Shown: in pieces, positions 49,590 to 62,690 of the stretch
Layout: the number at the start of each line of letters is the position of its first letter
Position numbering within the stretch: the stretch's first letter is position 1
Source: Hydractinia symbiolongicarpus
Lineage: Eukaryota; Cnidaria; Hydrozoa; Anthoathecata; Hydractiniidae
Reading direction: 5' to 3'
NCBI RefSeq assembly: GCF_029227915.1
Contig: NC_079880.1
Span: 27,771,501 to 27,835,500, forward strand
Length of the DNA: 64,000 nucleotides
Position numbers and translations under genes: made by a program
Notes under the pieces: generated by a model
What the model was told of the DNA's origin: nothing
The model's input: only the letters and a program-made list of their open reading frames with translations
The model's database searches: none

Positions 49590-52040
49590 CTTTCTTTGTA
49601 TACATTCGACTATGCGGGCCAAGCCCGGGATTTACGGGAAATCGCGGGATTTCGTTCTTGGCGATTAAACCTCTTTCATTAAGCGTCTCATCAAAAATGA
49701 AAACATTTTTGAAAACTACAAGTCTCATGTGTTTTAGTGGTGAAAAAAAAATTTAAAAAATCGATCGGGAAATGAGTTTACTCCATGGGTACTTTCTTTG
49801 TATACTTTTGACTATACGGGCCGAGTCCGGGATTCACGGGAAATCGCAGGTTTTCTTTTGCCGGCGATTAAACTTCCTTTATTCAGCGTCTCATCAAAAA
49901 TGAAAACATTTTTGAAAACTACAAGTCTTATGCGTTTTAGTGGTGAAAAAATAATTTAAAAAATCGTTCTGGAAATGAGTTTACTCACAGGGTACTTTCT
50001 TTGTATACATTCGACTATACGGGCCAAGCCCGGGATTTACGGGAAATCGCGAGTTTTTGTTTGCCGGCGATTAAACTTCTTTTATTCAGCGTCTCATCAA
50101 AAATGAAAACATTTTTAAAAACTACAAGTCTCATGGCCTTTAGTGGTGAAATAATAATTTAAAAAATCGTTCGGGAAATGGGTTTACACCATGGGTACTT
50201 TCTTTGTATACTTTTGCCTATACGGGCCGAGTCCGGGATTTACGGGAAGTCGCGGGTTTTCGTTTGCCGGCGATTAAACCTCTTTCATTAAGCGTCTCAT
50301 CAAAAATGAAAACATTTTGGAAAACTGCAAGTCTCATGCATTTTAGTGGTGAAAAGATAATTTAAAAAATCGTTTTGGAAATGATTTTACTCACAGGGTA
50401 CTTTCTTTGTATACATTCGACTATACGGGCCAAGCCCGGGATTTACGGGAAATCGCGGGTTTTCGTTTGCCGGCGATTAAACCACTTTCATTAAGCGTCT
50501 CATCAAAAATGAAAACATTTCTGAAAACTACAAGTCTCATGCGTTTTAGTGGTGAAAAAATAATTTAAAAAATCGTTCGGGAAATGAGTTTACTCCCTGG
50601 GTACTTTCTTTGTATTCTTTTGACTATACGGGCCGAGTCCGGATTTACGGGAAGACGCGGGTTTTTGTTTGCCGGCGATTAAACTTCTTTTATTCAGCGT
50701 CTCATCAAAAATGAAAACATTTTTAAAAACTACAAGTCTCATGGCCTTTAGTGGTGAAATAATAATTTAAAAACCGTTCGGGAAATGAGTTTACACCCTG
50801 GGTACTTTCTTTGTATACTTTAGCCTATACGGGCCGAGTCCGGGATTTACGGGAAGTCGCGGGTTTTTGTTTGCCGGCGATTAAACCTCTTTTATTCAGC
50901 GTCTCATCAAAAATGAAAACATTTTTAAAAACTACAAGTCTCATGGGCTTTAGTGGTGAAATATTAATTTAAAAAATCGTTCGGGAAATGAGTTTACTTC
51001 CTGGGTACTTTCTTTGTATACTTTTGACTATACGGGCCGAGTCCATATTTACGGGAAGTCACGGGTTTTCGTTTGCCGGCGATTAAACTTGTTTTATTCA
51101 GCGTCTCATCAAAAATGAAAACATTTTTAAAAACTACAAGTCTCATGGGCTTTAGTGGTGAAATAATAATTTAAAAAATCGTTCGGGGAATGAGTTTACA
51201 CCCTGGGTACTTTCTTTGTATACTTTTTACTATACGGGCCGAGTCCGGGATTACGGGAAGTCGCGGGTCTTCGTTTGCCGGCGATTAAACTTCTTTTATT
51301 CAGCGTCTCATCAAAAATGAGAACATTTTTGAAAACTACAAGTCTCATGCGTTTTAGTGGTAAAAAAAAAAAATTAAAAAAATCGTTGGGGAAATGAGTT
51401 TACTCCCTGGGTACTTTCTTTGTATACATTCGACTATACGGGCCAAGCCCGGGATTTACGGGAAATCGCGGGATTTCGTTTGCCGGCGATTAAACCTCTT
51501 TCATTAAGCGTCTCATCAAAAATGAAAACATTTTTGAAAACTGCAAGTCTCATGCGTTTTAGTGGTGAAAAGATAATTTAAAAAATCGATTTGGAAATGA
51601 GTTTACTCACAGGGTACTTTCTTTGTATACATTCGACTATACGGGCCAAGCCCGGGATTTACGGGAAATCGCGGGTTTTCGTTTGCCGGCGATTAAACCA
51701 CTTTCATTAAGCGTCTCATCAAAAATGAAAACATTTCTGAAAACTACAAGTCTCATGCGTTTTAGTGGTGAAAAAATAATTTAAAAAATCGTTTGGGAAA
51801 TGAGTTTACTCCCAGGGTACTTTCTTTGTATTCTTTTGACTATACGGGCCGAGTCCGGTTTCACGGGAAGACGCGGGTTTTTGTTTGCCGGCGATTAAAC
51901 TTCTTTTATTCAGCGTCTCATCAAAAATGAAAACATTTTTAAAAACTACAAGTCTCATGGCCTTTAGTGGTGAAATAATAATTTAAAAAATCGTTCGGGA
52001 AATGAGTTTACACCCTGGGTACTTTCTTTGTATACTTTTT

Positions 52041-52700
52041 ACTATACGGCCGAGTCCGGGATTTACGGCAAGTCGCGGGTTTTCGTTTGCCGGGGATTAA
52101 ACTTCTTTTATTCTGCGTCTCATCAAAAATGAGAACATTTTTAAAAACTACAAGTCTCATGAGCTTTAGTGGTGAAATAATAATTTAAAAAATCGTTCGG
52201 GAAATGAGTTTACACCCTGGGTACTTTCTTTGTATACTTTTGACTATACGGGCCAAACCCGGGATTTACGGGAAATCGCGGGTTTTCGTTTGCCGGCGAT
52301 TAAACTTCTTTTATTCAGCGTCTCATCAAAAATGAAAACATATTTGAAAACTACAAGTCTCAAGCGTTTTAGTGGTGAAAAAAAAATTTAAAAAATCGTT
52401 CGGGAAATGAGTTTACTCCCTGGGTACTTTCTTTGTATACATTCGACTATGCGGGCCAAGCCCGGGATTTACGGGAAATCGCGGGATTTCGTTCTTGGCG
52501 ATTAAACCTCTTTCATTAAGCGTCTCATCAAAAAAGAAAACATTTTTGAAAACTACAAGTCTCATGGCCTTTAGTGGTGAAATAATAATTTAAAAAATCG
52601 TTCGGGAAATGAGTTTACACCCTGGGTACTTTCTTTGTATACTTTTTACTATACGGCCGAGTCCGGGATTTACGGCAAGTCGCGGGTTTTCGTTTGCCGG
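52041..52700. repeat. 3-unit repeat inside the 17-mer, 607 bp step
   Basis: ACTATACGGC (one base short of ACTATACGGGC), with TTTACGGCAAGTCG, GCCGGGGATT and ATTCTGCGTCTC, recurs at 52041 and 52648, and in the next copy at 55282 and 55889, each pair 607 bp apart. It was therefore duplicated before the 17-mer itself was copied. A fifth copy lies at 58117. Confidence 0.85.
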
Positions 52701-55085
52701 GGATTAAACTTCTTTTATTCTGCGTCTCATCAAAAATGAGAACATTTTTAAACACTACAAGTCTCATGAGCTTTAGTGGTGAAATAATAATTTAAAAAAT
52801 CGTTCGGGAAATGAGTTTACACCCTGGGTACTTTCTTTGTATACTTTTGACTATACGGGCCAAACCCGGGATTTACGGGAAATCGCGGGTTTTCGTTTGC
52901 CGGCGATTAAACTTCTTTTATTCAGCGTCTCATCAAAAATGAAAACATATTTAAAAACTACAAGTCTCAAGCGTTTTAGTGGTGAAAAAAAAATTTAAAA
53001 AATCGTTCGGGAAATGAGTTTACTCCCTGGGCACTTTCTTTGTATACATTCGACTATGCGGGCCAAGCCCGGGATTTACGGGAAATCGCGGGATTTCGTT
53101 CTTGGCGATTAAACCTCTTTCATTAAGCGTCTCATCAAAAATGAAAACATTTTTGAAAACTACAAGTCTCATGTGTTTTAGTGGTGAAAAAAAAATTTAA
53201 AAAATCGATCGGGAAATGAGTTTACTCCATGGGTACTTTCTTTGTATACTTTTGACTATACGGGCCGAGTCCGGGATTCAAGGGAAATCGCAGGTTTTCT
53301 TTTGCCGGCGATTAAACTTACTTTATTCAGCGTCTCATCAAAAATGAAAACATTTTTGAAAACTACAAGTCTTATGCGTTTTAGTGGTGAAAAAATAATT
53401 TAAAAAATCGTTCTGGAAATGAGTTTACTCACAGGGTACTTTCTTTGTATACATTCGACTATACGGGCCAAGCCCGGGATTTACGGGAAATCGCGAGTTT
53501 TTGTTTGCCGGCGATTAAACTTCTTTTATTCAGCGTCTCATCAAAAATGAAAACATTTTTAAAAACTACAAGTCTCATGGCCTTTAGTGGTGAAATAATA
53601 ATTTAAAAAATCGTTCGGGAAATGGGTTTACACCATGGGTACTTTCTTTGTATACTTTTGCCTATACGGGCCGAGTCCGGGATTTACGGGAAGTCGCGGG
53701 TTTTCGTTTGCCGGCGATTAAACCTCTTTCATTAAGCGTCTCATCAAAAATGAAAACATTTTGGAAAACTGCAAGTCTCATGCATTTTAGTGGTGAAAAG
53801 ATAATTTAAAAAATCGTTTTGGAAATGATTTTACTCACAGGGTACTTTCTTTGTATACATTCGACTATACGGGCCAAGCCCGGGATTTACGGGAAATCGC
53901 GGGTTTTCGTTTGCCGGCGATTAAACCACTTTCATTAAGCGTCTCATCAAAAATGAAAACATTTCTGAAAACTACAAGTCTCATGCGTTTTAGTGGTGAA
54001 AAAATAATTTAAAAAATCGTTCGGGAAATGAGTTTACTCCCTGGGTACTTTCTTTGTATTCTTTTGACTATACGGGCCGAGTCCGGATTTACGGGAAGAC
54101 GCGGGTTTTTGTTTGCCGGCGATTAAACTTCTTTTATTCAGCGTCTCATCAAAAATGAAAACATTTTTAAAAACTACAAGTCTCATGGCCTTTAGTGGTG
54201 AAATAATAATTTAAAAACCGTTCGGGAAATGAGTTTACACCCTGGGTACTTTCTTTGTATACTTTAGCCTATACGGGCCGAGTCCGGGATTTACGGGAAG
54301 TCGCGGGTTTTTGTTTGCCGGCGATTAAACCTCTTTTATTCAGCGTCTCATCAAAAATGAAAACATTTTTAAAAACTACAAGTCTCATGGGCTTTAGTGG
54401 TGAAATATTAATTTAAAAAATCGTTCGGGAAATGAGTTTACTTCCTGGGTACTTTCTTTGTATACTTTTGACTATACGGGCCGAGTCCATATTTACGGGA
54501 AGTCACGGGTTTTCGTTTGCCGGCGATTAAACTTGTTTTATTCAGCGTCTCATCAAAAATGAAAACATTTTTAAAAACTACAAGTCTCATGGGCTTTAGT
54601 GGTGAAATAATAATTTAAAAAATCGTTCGGGGAATGAGTTTACACCCTGGGTACTTTCTTTGTATACTTTTTACTATACGGGCCGAGTCCGGGATTACGG
54701 GAAGTCGCGGGTCTTCGTTTGCCGGCGATTAAACTTCTTTTATTCAGCGTCTCATCAAAAATGAGAACATTTTTGAAAACTACAAGTCTCATGCGTTTTA
54801 GTGGTAAAAAAAAAAAATTAAAAAAATCGTTCGGGAAATGAGTTTACTCCCTGGGTACTTTCTTTGTATACATTCGACTATACGGGCCAAGCCCGGGATT
54901 TACGGGAAATCGCGGGATTTCGTTTGCCGGCGATTAAACCTCTTTCATTAAGCGTCTCATCAAAAATGAAAACATTTTTGAAAACTGCAAGTCTCATGCG
55001 TTTTAGTGGTGAAAAGATAATTTAAAAAATCGATTTGGAAATGAGTTTACTCACAGGGTACTTTCTTTGTATACATTCGACTATA

Positions 55086-55105
55086 CGGGCCAAGCCCGGT
55101 TTCAC
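55086..55105. other. Chimeric monomer at an HOR junction
   Basis: The left half has CCAAGCCCGG, as in the unit at about 51650, and the right half has CCGGTTTCAC, as at 51855. In copy 1 the two halves are separated by one full unit; here that unit is missing. The join falls in the CCGG shared by both units. CCGGTTTCAC also sits at 57931, behind the CCGAGT half. Confidence 0.75.
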
Positions 55106-57930
55106 GGGAAGACGCGGGTTTTTGTTTGCCGGCGATTAAACTTCTTTTATTCAGCGTCTCATCAAAAATGAAAACATTTTTAAAAACTACAAGTCTCATG
55201 GCCTTTAGTGGTGAAATAATAATTTAAAAAATCGTTCGGGAAATGAGTTTACACCCTGGGTACTTTCTTTGTATACTTTTTACTATACGGCCGAGTCCGG
55301 GATTTACGGCAAGTCGCGGGTTTTCGTTTGCCGGGGATTAAACTTCTTTTATTCTGCGTCTCATCAAAAATGAGAACATTTTTAAAAACTACAAGTCTCA
55401 TGAGCTTTAGTGGTGAAATAATAATTTAAAAAATCGTTCGGGAAATGAGTTTACACCCTGGGTACTTTCTTTGTATACTTTTGACTATACGGGCCAAACC
55501 CGGGATTTACGGGAAATCGCGGGTTTTCGTTTGCCGGCGATTAAACTTCTTTTATTCAGCGTCTCATCAAAAATGAAAACATATTTGAAAACTACAAGTC
55601 TCAAGCGTTTTAGTGGTGAAAAAAAAATTTAAAAAATCGTTCGGGAAATGAGTTTACTCCCTGGGTACTTTCTTTGTATACATTCGACTATGCGGGCCAA
55701 GCCCGGGATTTACGGGAAATCGCGGGATTTCGTTCTTGGCGATTAAACCTCTTTCATTCAGCGTCTCATCAAAAATGAAAACATTTTTGAAAACTACAAG
55801 TCTCATGGCCTTTAGTGGTGAAATAATAATTTAAAAAATCGTTCGGGAAATGAGTTTACACCCTGGGTACTTTCTTTGTATACTTTTTACTATACGGCCG
55901 AGTCCGGGATTTACGGCAAGTCGCGGGTTTTCGTTTGCCGGGGATTAAACTTCTTTTATTCTGCGTCTCATCAAAAATGAGAACATTTTTAAAAACTACA
56001 AGTCTCATGAGCTTTAGTGGTGAAATAATAATTTAAAAAATCGTTCGGGAAATGAGTTTACACCCTGGGTACTTTCTTTGTATACTTTTGACTATACGGG
56101 CCAAACCCGGGATTTACGGGAAATCGCGGGTTTTCGTTTGCCGGCGATTAAACTTCTTTTATTCAGCGTCTCATCAAAAATGAAAACATATTTGAAAACT
56201 ACAAGTCTCAAGCGTTTTAGTGGTGAAAAAAAAATTTAAAAAATCGTTCGGGAAATGAGTTTACTCCCTGTGTACTTTCTTTGTATACATTCGACTATGC
56301 GGGCCAAGCCCGGGATTTACGGGAAATCGCGGGATTTCGTTCTTGGCGATTAAACCCCTTTCATTAAGCGTCTCATCAAAAATGAAAACATTTTTGAAAA
56401 CTACAAGTCTCATGTGTTTTAGTGGTGAAAAAAAAATTTAAAAAATCGATCGGGAAATGAGTTTACTCCATGGGTACTTTCTTTGTATACTTTTGACTAT
56501 ACGGGCCGAGTCCGGGATTCACGGGAAATCGCATGTTTTCGTTTGCCGGCGATTAAACTTCCTTTATTCAGCGTCTCATCAAAAATGAAAACATTTTTGA
56601 AAACTACAAGTCTCATGCGTTTTAGTGGTGAAAAAATAAATTAAAAAATCGTTCGGGAAATGAGTTTACTTCCTGGGTACTTTCTTTGTATACTTTTGAC
56701 TATACGGGCCAAGCCCGGGATTTACGGGAAATCGCGGGTTTTCGTTTGCCCGCGATTAAACTTCTTTTAGTCAGCGTCTCATCAAAAATGAAAACATTTT
56801 TGAAAACTACAAGTCTTATGCGTTTTAGTGGTGAAAAAATAATTTAAAAAATCGTTCTGGAAATGAGTTTACTCACAGGGTACTTTCTTTGTATACATTC
56901 GACTATACGGGCCAAGCCCGGGATTTACGGGAAATCGCGAGTTTTTGTTTGCCGGCGATTAAACTTCTTTTATTCAGCGTCTCATCAAAAATGAAAACAT
57001 TTTTAAAAACTACAAGTCTCATGGCCTTTAGTGGTGAAATAATAATTTAAAAAATCGTTCGGGAAATGGGTTTACACCATGGGTACTTTCTTTGTATACT
57101 TTTGCCTATACGGGCCGAGTCCGGGATTTACGGGAAGTCGCGGGTTTTCGTTTGCCGGCGATTAAACCTCTTTCATTAAGCGTCTCATCAAAAATGAAAA
57201 CATTTTGGAAAACTGCAAGTCTCATGCATTTTAGTGGTGAAAAGATAATTTAAAAAATCGTTTTGGAAATGATTTTACTCACAGGGTACTTTCTTTGTAT
57301 ACATTCGACTATACGGGCCAAGCCCGGGATTTACGGGAAATCGCGGGTTTTCGTTTGCCGGCGATTAAACCACTTTCATTAAGCGTCTCATCAAAAATGA
57401 AAACATTTCTGAAAACTACAAGTCTCATGCGTTTTAGTGGTGAAAAAATAATTTAAAAAATCGTTCGGGAAATGAGTTTAATCCCTGGGTACTTTCTTTG
57501 TATTCTTTTGACTATACGGGCCGAGTCCGGATTTACGGGAAGACGCGGGTTTTTGTTTGCCGGCGATTAAACTTCTTTTATTCAGCGTCTCATCAAAAAT
57601 GAAAACATTTTTAAAAACTACAAGTCTCATGGCCTTTAGTGGTGAAATAATAATTTAAAAACCGTTCGGGAAATGAGTTTACACCCTGGGTACTTTCTTT
57701 GTATACTTTAGCCTATACGGGCCGAGTCCGAGATTTACGGGAAGTCGCGGGTTTTTGTTTGCCGGCGATTAAACCTCTTTTATTCAGCGTCTCATCAAAA
57801 ATGAAAACATTTTTAAAAACTACAAGTCTCATGGGCTTTAGTGGTGAAATATTAATTTAAAAAATCGTTCGGGAAATGAGTTTACTTCCTGGGTACTTTC
57901 TTTGTATACTTTTGACTATACGGGCCGAGT

Positions 57931-58590
57931 CCGGTTTCACGGGAAGACGCGGGTTTTTGTTTGCCGGCGATTAAACTTCTTTTATTCAGCGTCTCATCAA
58001 AAATGAAAACATTTTTAAAAACTACAAGTCTCATGGCCTTTAGTGGTGAAATAATAATTTAAAAAATCGTTCGGGAAATGAGTTTACACCCTGGGTACTT
58101 TCTTTGTATACTTTTTACTATACGGCCGAGTCCGGGATTTACGGCAAGTCGCGGGTTTTCGTTTGCCGGGGATTAAACTTCTTTTATTCTGCGTCTCATC
58201 AAAAATGAGAACATTTTTAAAAACTACAAGTCTCATGAGCTTTAGTGGTGAAATAATAATTTAAAAAGTCGTTCGGGAAATGAGTTTACTCCCTGGGTAC
58301 TTTCTTTGTATACTTTTGACTATGCGGGCTAAGTCCGGGGTTTACGGGAAATGGCGGGTTTTCGTTTGCCGGCGATTAAACTTCTTTTATTCAGCGTCTC
58401 ATCAAAAATGAAAACATATTTGAAAACTACAAGTCTCAAGCGTTTTAGTGGTGAAAAAAAAATTTAAAAAATCGTTCGGGAAATCAGTTTACTCCCTGGG
58501 TACTTTCTTTGTATACTTTTGACTATACGGGCCGAGTTCGGGATTTACGGGAAGTTGCGGGTTTTCGTTTGCCGGCGATTAAACTTCTTT
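57931..58590. repeat. Junction units between the 17-mer and the right-hand block
   Basis: These units carry CCGGTTTCAC (57931), the ACTATACGGC unit (58117), a GCGGGCTAAGTCCGGGG unit and an AAAACATATTTG unit. CCGGTTTCAC is placed 14 units after the 55096 copy, so the HOR order breaks here. Confidence 0.7.
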
Positions 58591-61500
58591 TATTCAGCGT
58601 CTCATCAAAAATGAAAACATTTTTAAAAACTACAAGTCTCATGGGCTTTAGTGGTGAAATAATAATTTAAAAAATCGTTCGGGAAATGAGTTTACACCCT
58701 GGGTACTTACTTTCTATACTTTTGACTATACGGGCCGAGTCCGGGATTTACGGGAAGTCGCGGGTTTTCGTTTGCCGGCGATTAAACTTCTTTTATTCAG
58801 CGTCTCATCAAAAATGAAAACATTTTGAAAAACTACAAGTCTCATGGGCTTTAGTGGTGAAATTATAATTTAAAAAATCGTTCGGGAAATGAGTTTACAC
58901 CCTGGGCACTTTCTTTGCATACTTTTGACTATACGGGCCGAGTCCGGGATTTACCGGAAATCGCAGGTTTACGTTTGCCGGCGATTAAACTTCTTTTGTT
59001 CAGCGTCTCATCAAAAATGAAAACATTTTTAAAAACTACAAGTCTCATGCGTTTTAGTGGTGAAAAAATAATTTAAAAAATTGTTCGGGAAATGAGTTTA
59101 CTCCCTGGGTACTTTCTTTGTATACTTTTGACTATGCGGGCCGAGTCCGGGGTTTACGGGAAATGGCGGGTTTTCGTTTGCCGGCGATTAAACTTCTTTT
59201 ATTCAGCGTCTCATCAAAAATGAAAACATATTTGAAAACTACAAGTCTCAAGCGTTTTAGTGGTGAAAAAAAAATTTAAAAAATCGTTCGGGAAATGAGT
59301 TTACTCCCTGGGTATTTTTCTTTGTATACTTTTGACTATACGGGCCGAGTCCGGGATTTACGGTAAATCGCAGGTTTTCGTTTGCCGGCGATTAAACTTC
59401 TTTTATTCTGCGTCTCATCAAAAATGAAAACATTTTTGAAAACTACAAGTCTCATGCGTTTTAGTGGTGAAAAAATAAATTAAAAAATCGTTCGGGAAAT
59501 GAGTTTACTTCCTGGGTACTTTCTTTGTATACTTTTGACTATACGAGCCAAGCCCGGGATTTACGTGAAATCGCGGGTTTTCGTTTGCCGGCGATTAAAC
59601 TTCTTTTATTCAGCGTCTCATCAAAAATGAAAACATTTTTGAAAACTACAAGTCTCATGCGTTTTAGTGGTGAAATAATAATTTAAAAAATCGTTCGGGA
59701 AATGAGTTTACACCCTGGGTACTTTATTTGTATACTTTTGCCTATACGGGCCGAGTCCGGGATTTACGGGAAGTCGCGGGTTTTCGTTTGCCGGCGATTA
59801 AACTTCTTTTATTCAGCGTCTCATCAAAAATGAAAACATTTTTAAAAACTACAAGTCTCATGGGCTTTAGTGGTGAAATAATAATATTAAAAATCGTTCG
59901 GGAAATGAGTTTACTTCCTGGGTACTTTCTTTGTATACTTTTGACTATACGGGCCAAGCCCGGGATTTACGGGAAATCGCGGGATTTCGTTTGCCGGCGA
60001 TTAAACCTCTTTCCTTAAGCGTCTTATCAAAAATGAAAACATTTTTGAAAACAACAAGTCTCATGCGTTTTAGTATTAAAAAAAAAAAATTAAAAAATCG
60101 TTCGGGAAATGAGTTTACTCCCTGGGTAATTTCTTTGTATACTTTTGACTATACGGGCCGAGTCCGGGATTTACGGGAAATCGCAGGTTTTCGTTTGCCG
60201 GCGATTAAACTTCTTTTATTCAGCGTCTCATCAAAAATGAAAACATTTTTGAAAACTACAAGTCTCATGCGTTTTAGTGGTGAAAAAATAAATTAAAAAA
60301 TCGTTCGGGAAATGAGTTTACTTCCTGGGTACTTTCTTTGTATACTTTTGACTATACGAGCCAAGCCCGGGATTTACGGGAAATTGCGGGTTTTTGTTTG
60401 CCGGCGATTAAACTTCTTTTATTCAGCGTCTCATCAAAAATGAAAACATTTTTGAAAACTACAAGTCTTATGCGTTTTAGTGGTGAAAAAATAATTTAAA
60501 AAATCGTTCGGGAAATGAGTTTACTCCCTGGGTACTTTCTTTGTATACATTCGACTATACGGGCCAAGCCCGGGATTTACGGGAAATCGCGGGATTTCGT
60601 TTGCCGGCGATTAAACCTCTTTCATTAAGCGTCTCATCAAAAATGAAAACATTTTTGAAAACTGCAAGTCTCATGCGTTTTAGTGGTGAAAAGATAATTT
60701 AAAAAATCGTTTTGGAAATGAGTTTACTCACAGGGTACTTTCTTTGTATACATTCGACTATACGGGCCAAGCCCGGGATTTACGGGAAATCGCGGGTTTT
60801 CGTTTGCCGGCGATTAAACCACTTTCATTAAGCGTCTCATCAAAAATGAAAACATTTCTGAAAACTACAAGTCTCATGCGTTTTAGTGGTGAAAAAATAA
60901 TTTAAAAAATCGTTCGGGAAATGAGTTTACTCCCTGGGTACTTTCTTTGTATTCTTTTGACTGTACGGTCCGAGTCCGGATTTACGGGAAGACGCGGGTT
61001 TTTGTTTGCCGGCGATTAAACTTCTTTTATTCAGCGTCTCATCAAAAATGAAAACATTTTTAAAAACTACAAGTCTCATGGCCTTTAGTGGTGAAATAAT
61101 AATTTAAAAAATCGTTCGGGAAATGAGTTTACACCCTGGGTACTTTCTTTGTATACTTTAGCCTATACGGGCCGAGTCCGGGATTTACGGGAAGTCGCGG
61201 GTTTTCGTTTGCCGGCGATTAAACCTCTTCTATTCAGCGTCTCATCAAAAATGAAAACATTTTTAAAAACTACAAGTCTCATGGGCTTTAGTGGTGAAAT
61301 AATAATTTAAAAAATCGTTCGGGAAATGAGTTTACTTCTTGGGTACTTTCTTTGTATACTTTTGACTATACGGGCCGAGTCCAGATTTACGGGAAGTCAC
61401 GGGTTTTCTTTTGCCGGCGATTAAACTTGTTTTATTCAGCGTCTCATCAAAAATGAAAACATTTTTAAAAACTACAAGTCTCATGGGCTTTAGTGGTGAA

Positions 61501-62690
61501 ATAATAATTTAAAAAAAATCGTTCGGGAAATAAGTTTACACCCTGGGTACTTTCTTTGTATACTTTTTACTATACGGCCGAGTCCGGGATTTACGGGAAG
61601 TCGCGGGTTTTCGTTTGCCGGCGATTAAACTTCTTTTATTCAGCGTCTCATCAAAAATGAGAACATTTTTAAAAACTACAAGTCTCATGGGCTTTAGTGG
61701 TGAAATAATAATTTAAAAAATCGTTCGGGAAATGAGTTTACACCCTGGGTACTTACTTTCCATACTTTTGACTATACGGGCCGAGTCCGGGATTTACGGG
61801 AAGTCGCGGGTTTTCGTTTGCCGGCGATTAAACTTCTTTTATTCAGCGTCTCATCAAAAATGAAAACATTTTTAAAAACTACAAGTCTCATGGGCTTTAG
61901 TGGAGAAATAATAATTTAAAAAATCGTTCGGGAAATGAGTTTACACCCTGGGTACTTTCTTTGTATACTTTTGACTATACGGGCCGAGTCCGGGATTTAC
62001 CGGAAATCGCAGGTTTACGTTTGCCGGCGATTAAACTTCTTTTGTTCAGCGTCTCATCAAAAATGAAAACATTTTTAAAAACTACAAGTCTCATGCGTTT
62101 TAGTGGTGAAAGAATAATTTAAAAAATTGTTCGGGAAATGAGTTTACTCCCTGGGTACTTTCTTTGTATACTTTTGACTATGCGGGCCGAGTCCGGGGTT
62201 TACGGGAAATTGCGGGTTTTCGTTTGCCGGCGATTAAACTTCTTTTATTCAGCGTCTCATCAAAAATGAAAACATATTTGAAAACTACAAGTCTCAAGTG
62301 TTTTAGTGGTGAAAAAAAAATTTAAAAAATCGTTCGGGAAATGAGTTTACTCCCTGGGTACTTTCTTTGTATACTTTTGACTATACGGGCCGAGTCCGGG
62401 ATTTACGGTAAATCGCAGGTTTTCGTTTGCCGGCGATTAAACTTCTTTTATTCAGCGTCTCATCAAAAATGAAAACATTTTTAAAAACTACAAGTCTCAT
62501 GCGTTTTAGTGGTGAAAAAATAAATTAAAAAATCGTTCGGGAAATGAGTTTACTTCCTGGGTACTTTCTTTGTATACTTTTGACTATACGAGCCAAGCCC
62601 GGGATTTACGTGAAATCGCGGGTTTTCGTTTGCCGGCGATTAAACTTATTTTATTCAGCGTCTCATCAAAAATGAAAACATATTTGAAAA
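58590..62690. repeat. 15-mer-spaced duplication, 3046 bp offset
   Basis: Sequence at about 58.59-59.65 kb recurs at 61.63-62.69 kb. The marks are GGGTACTTAC (58701 and 61747), TTACCGGAAATCGCAGG (58951 and 61997) and TTACGTGAAA (59561 and 62606). The last step is 3045 bp because of small indels, among them GTATTTTTCTTTG near 59314. The 60.6-61.5 kb stretch between the copies resembles 50.4-51.2 kb, so older 17-mer material lies inside the spacing. The frames at 59728-60018 and 59931-60296 are repeat shadows. Confidence 0.82.

Larger units (their letters stand above)
49590..57930. repeat. 17-mer HOR of 3444 bp, two copies plus a partial third
   Basis: TAAAAACCGT at 50768, 54212 and 57656 and GGTTTACACCATGGG at 50181, 53625 and 57069 both step by exactly 3444 bp. 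GTTCTTGGCG at 49654 and 53098 sets the left edge near 49590. The second copy has lost one unit at about 55096 (later marks there step by 3241 bp) and gained one TTGCCCGCGA unit at about 56.6-56.8 kb. The net length is again 17 units. It is the longest HOR period I could see in the window. Confidence 0.88.
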
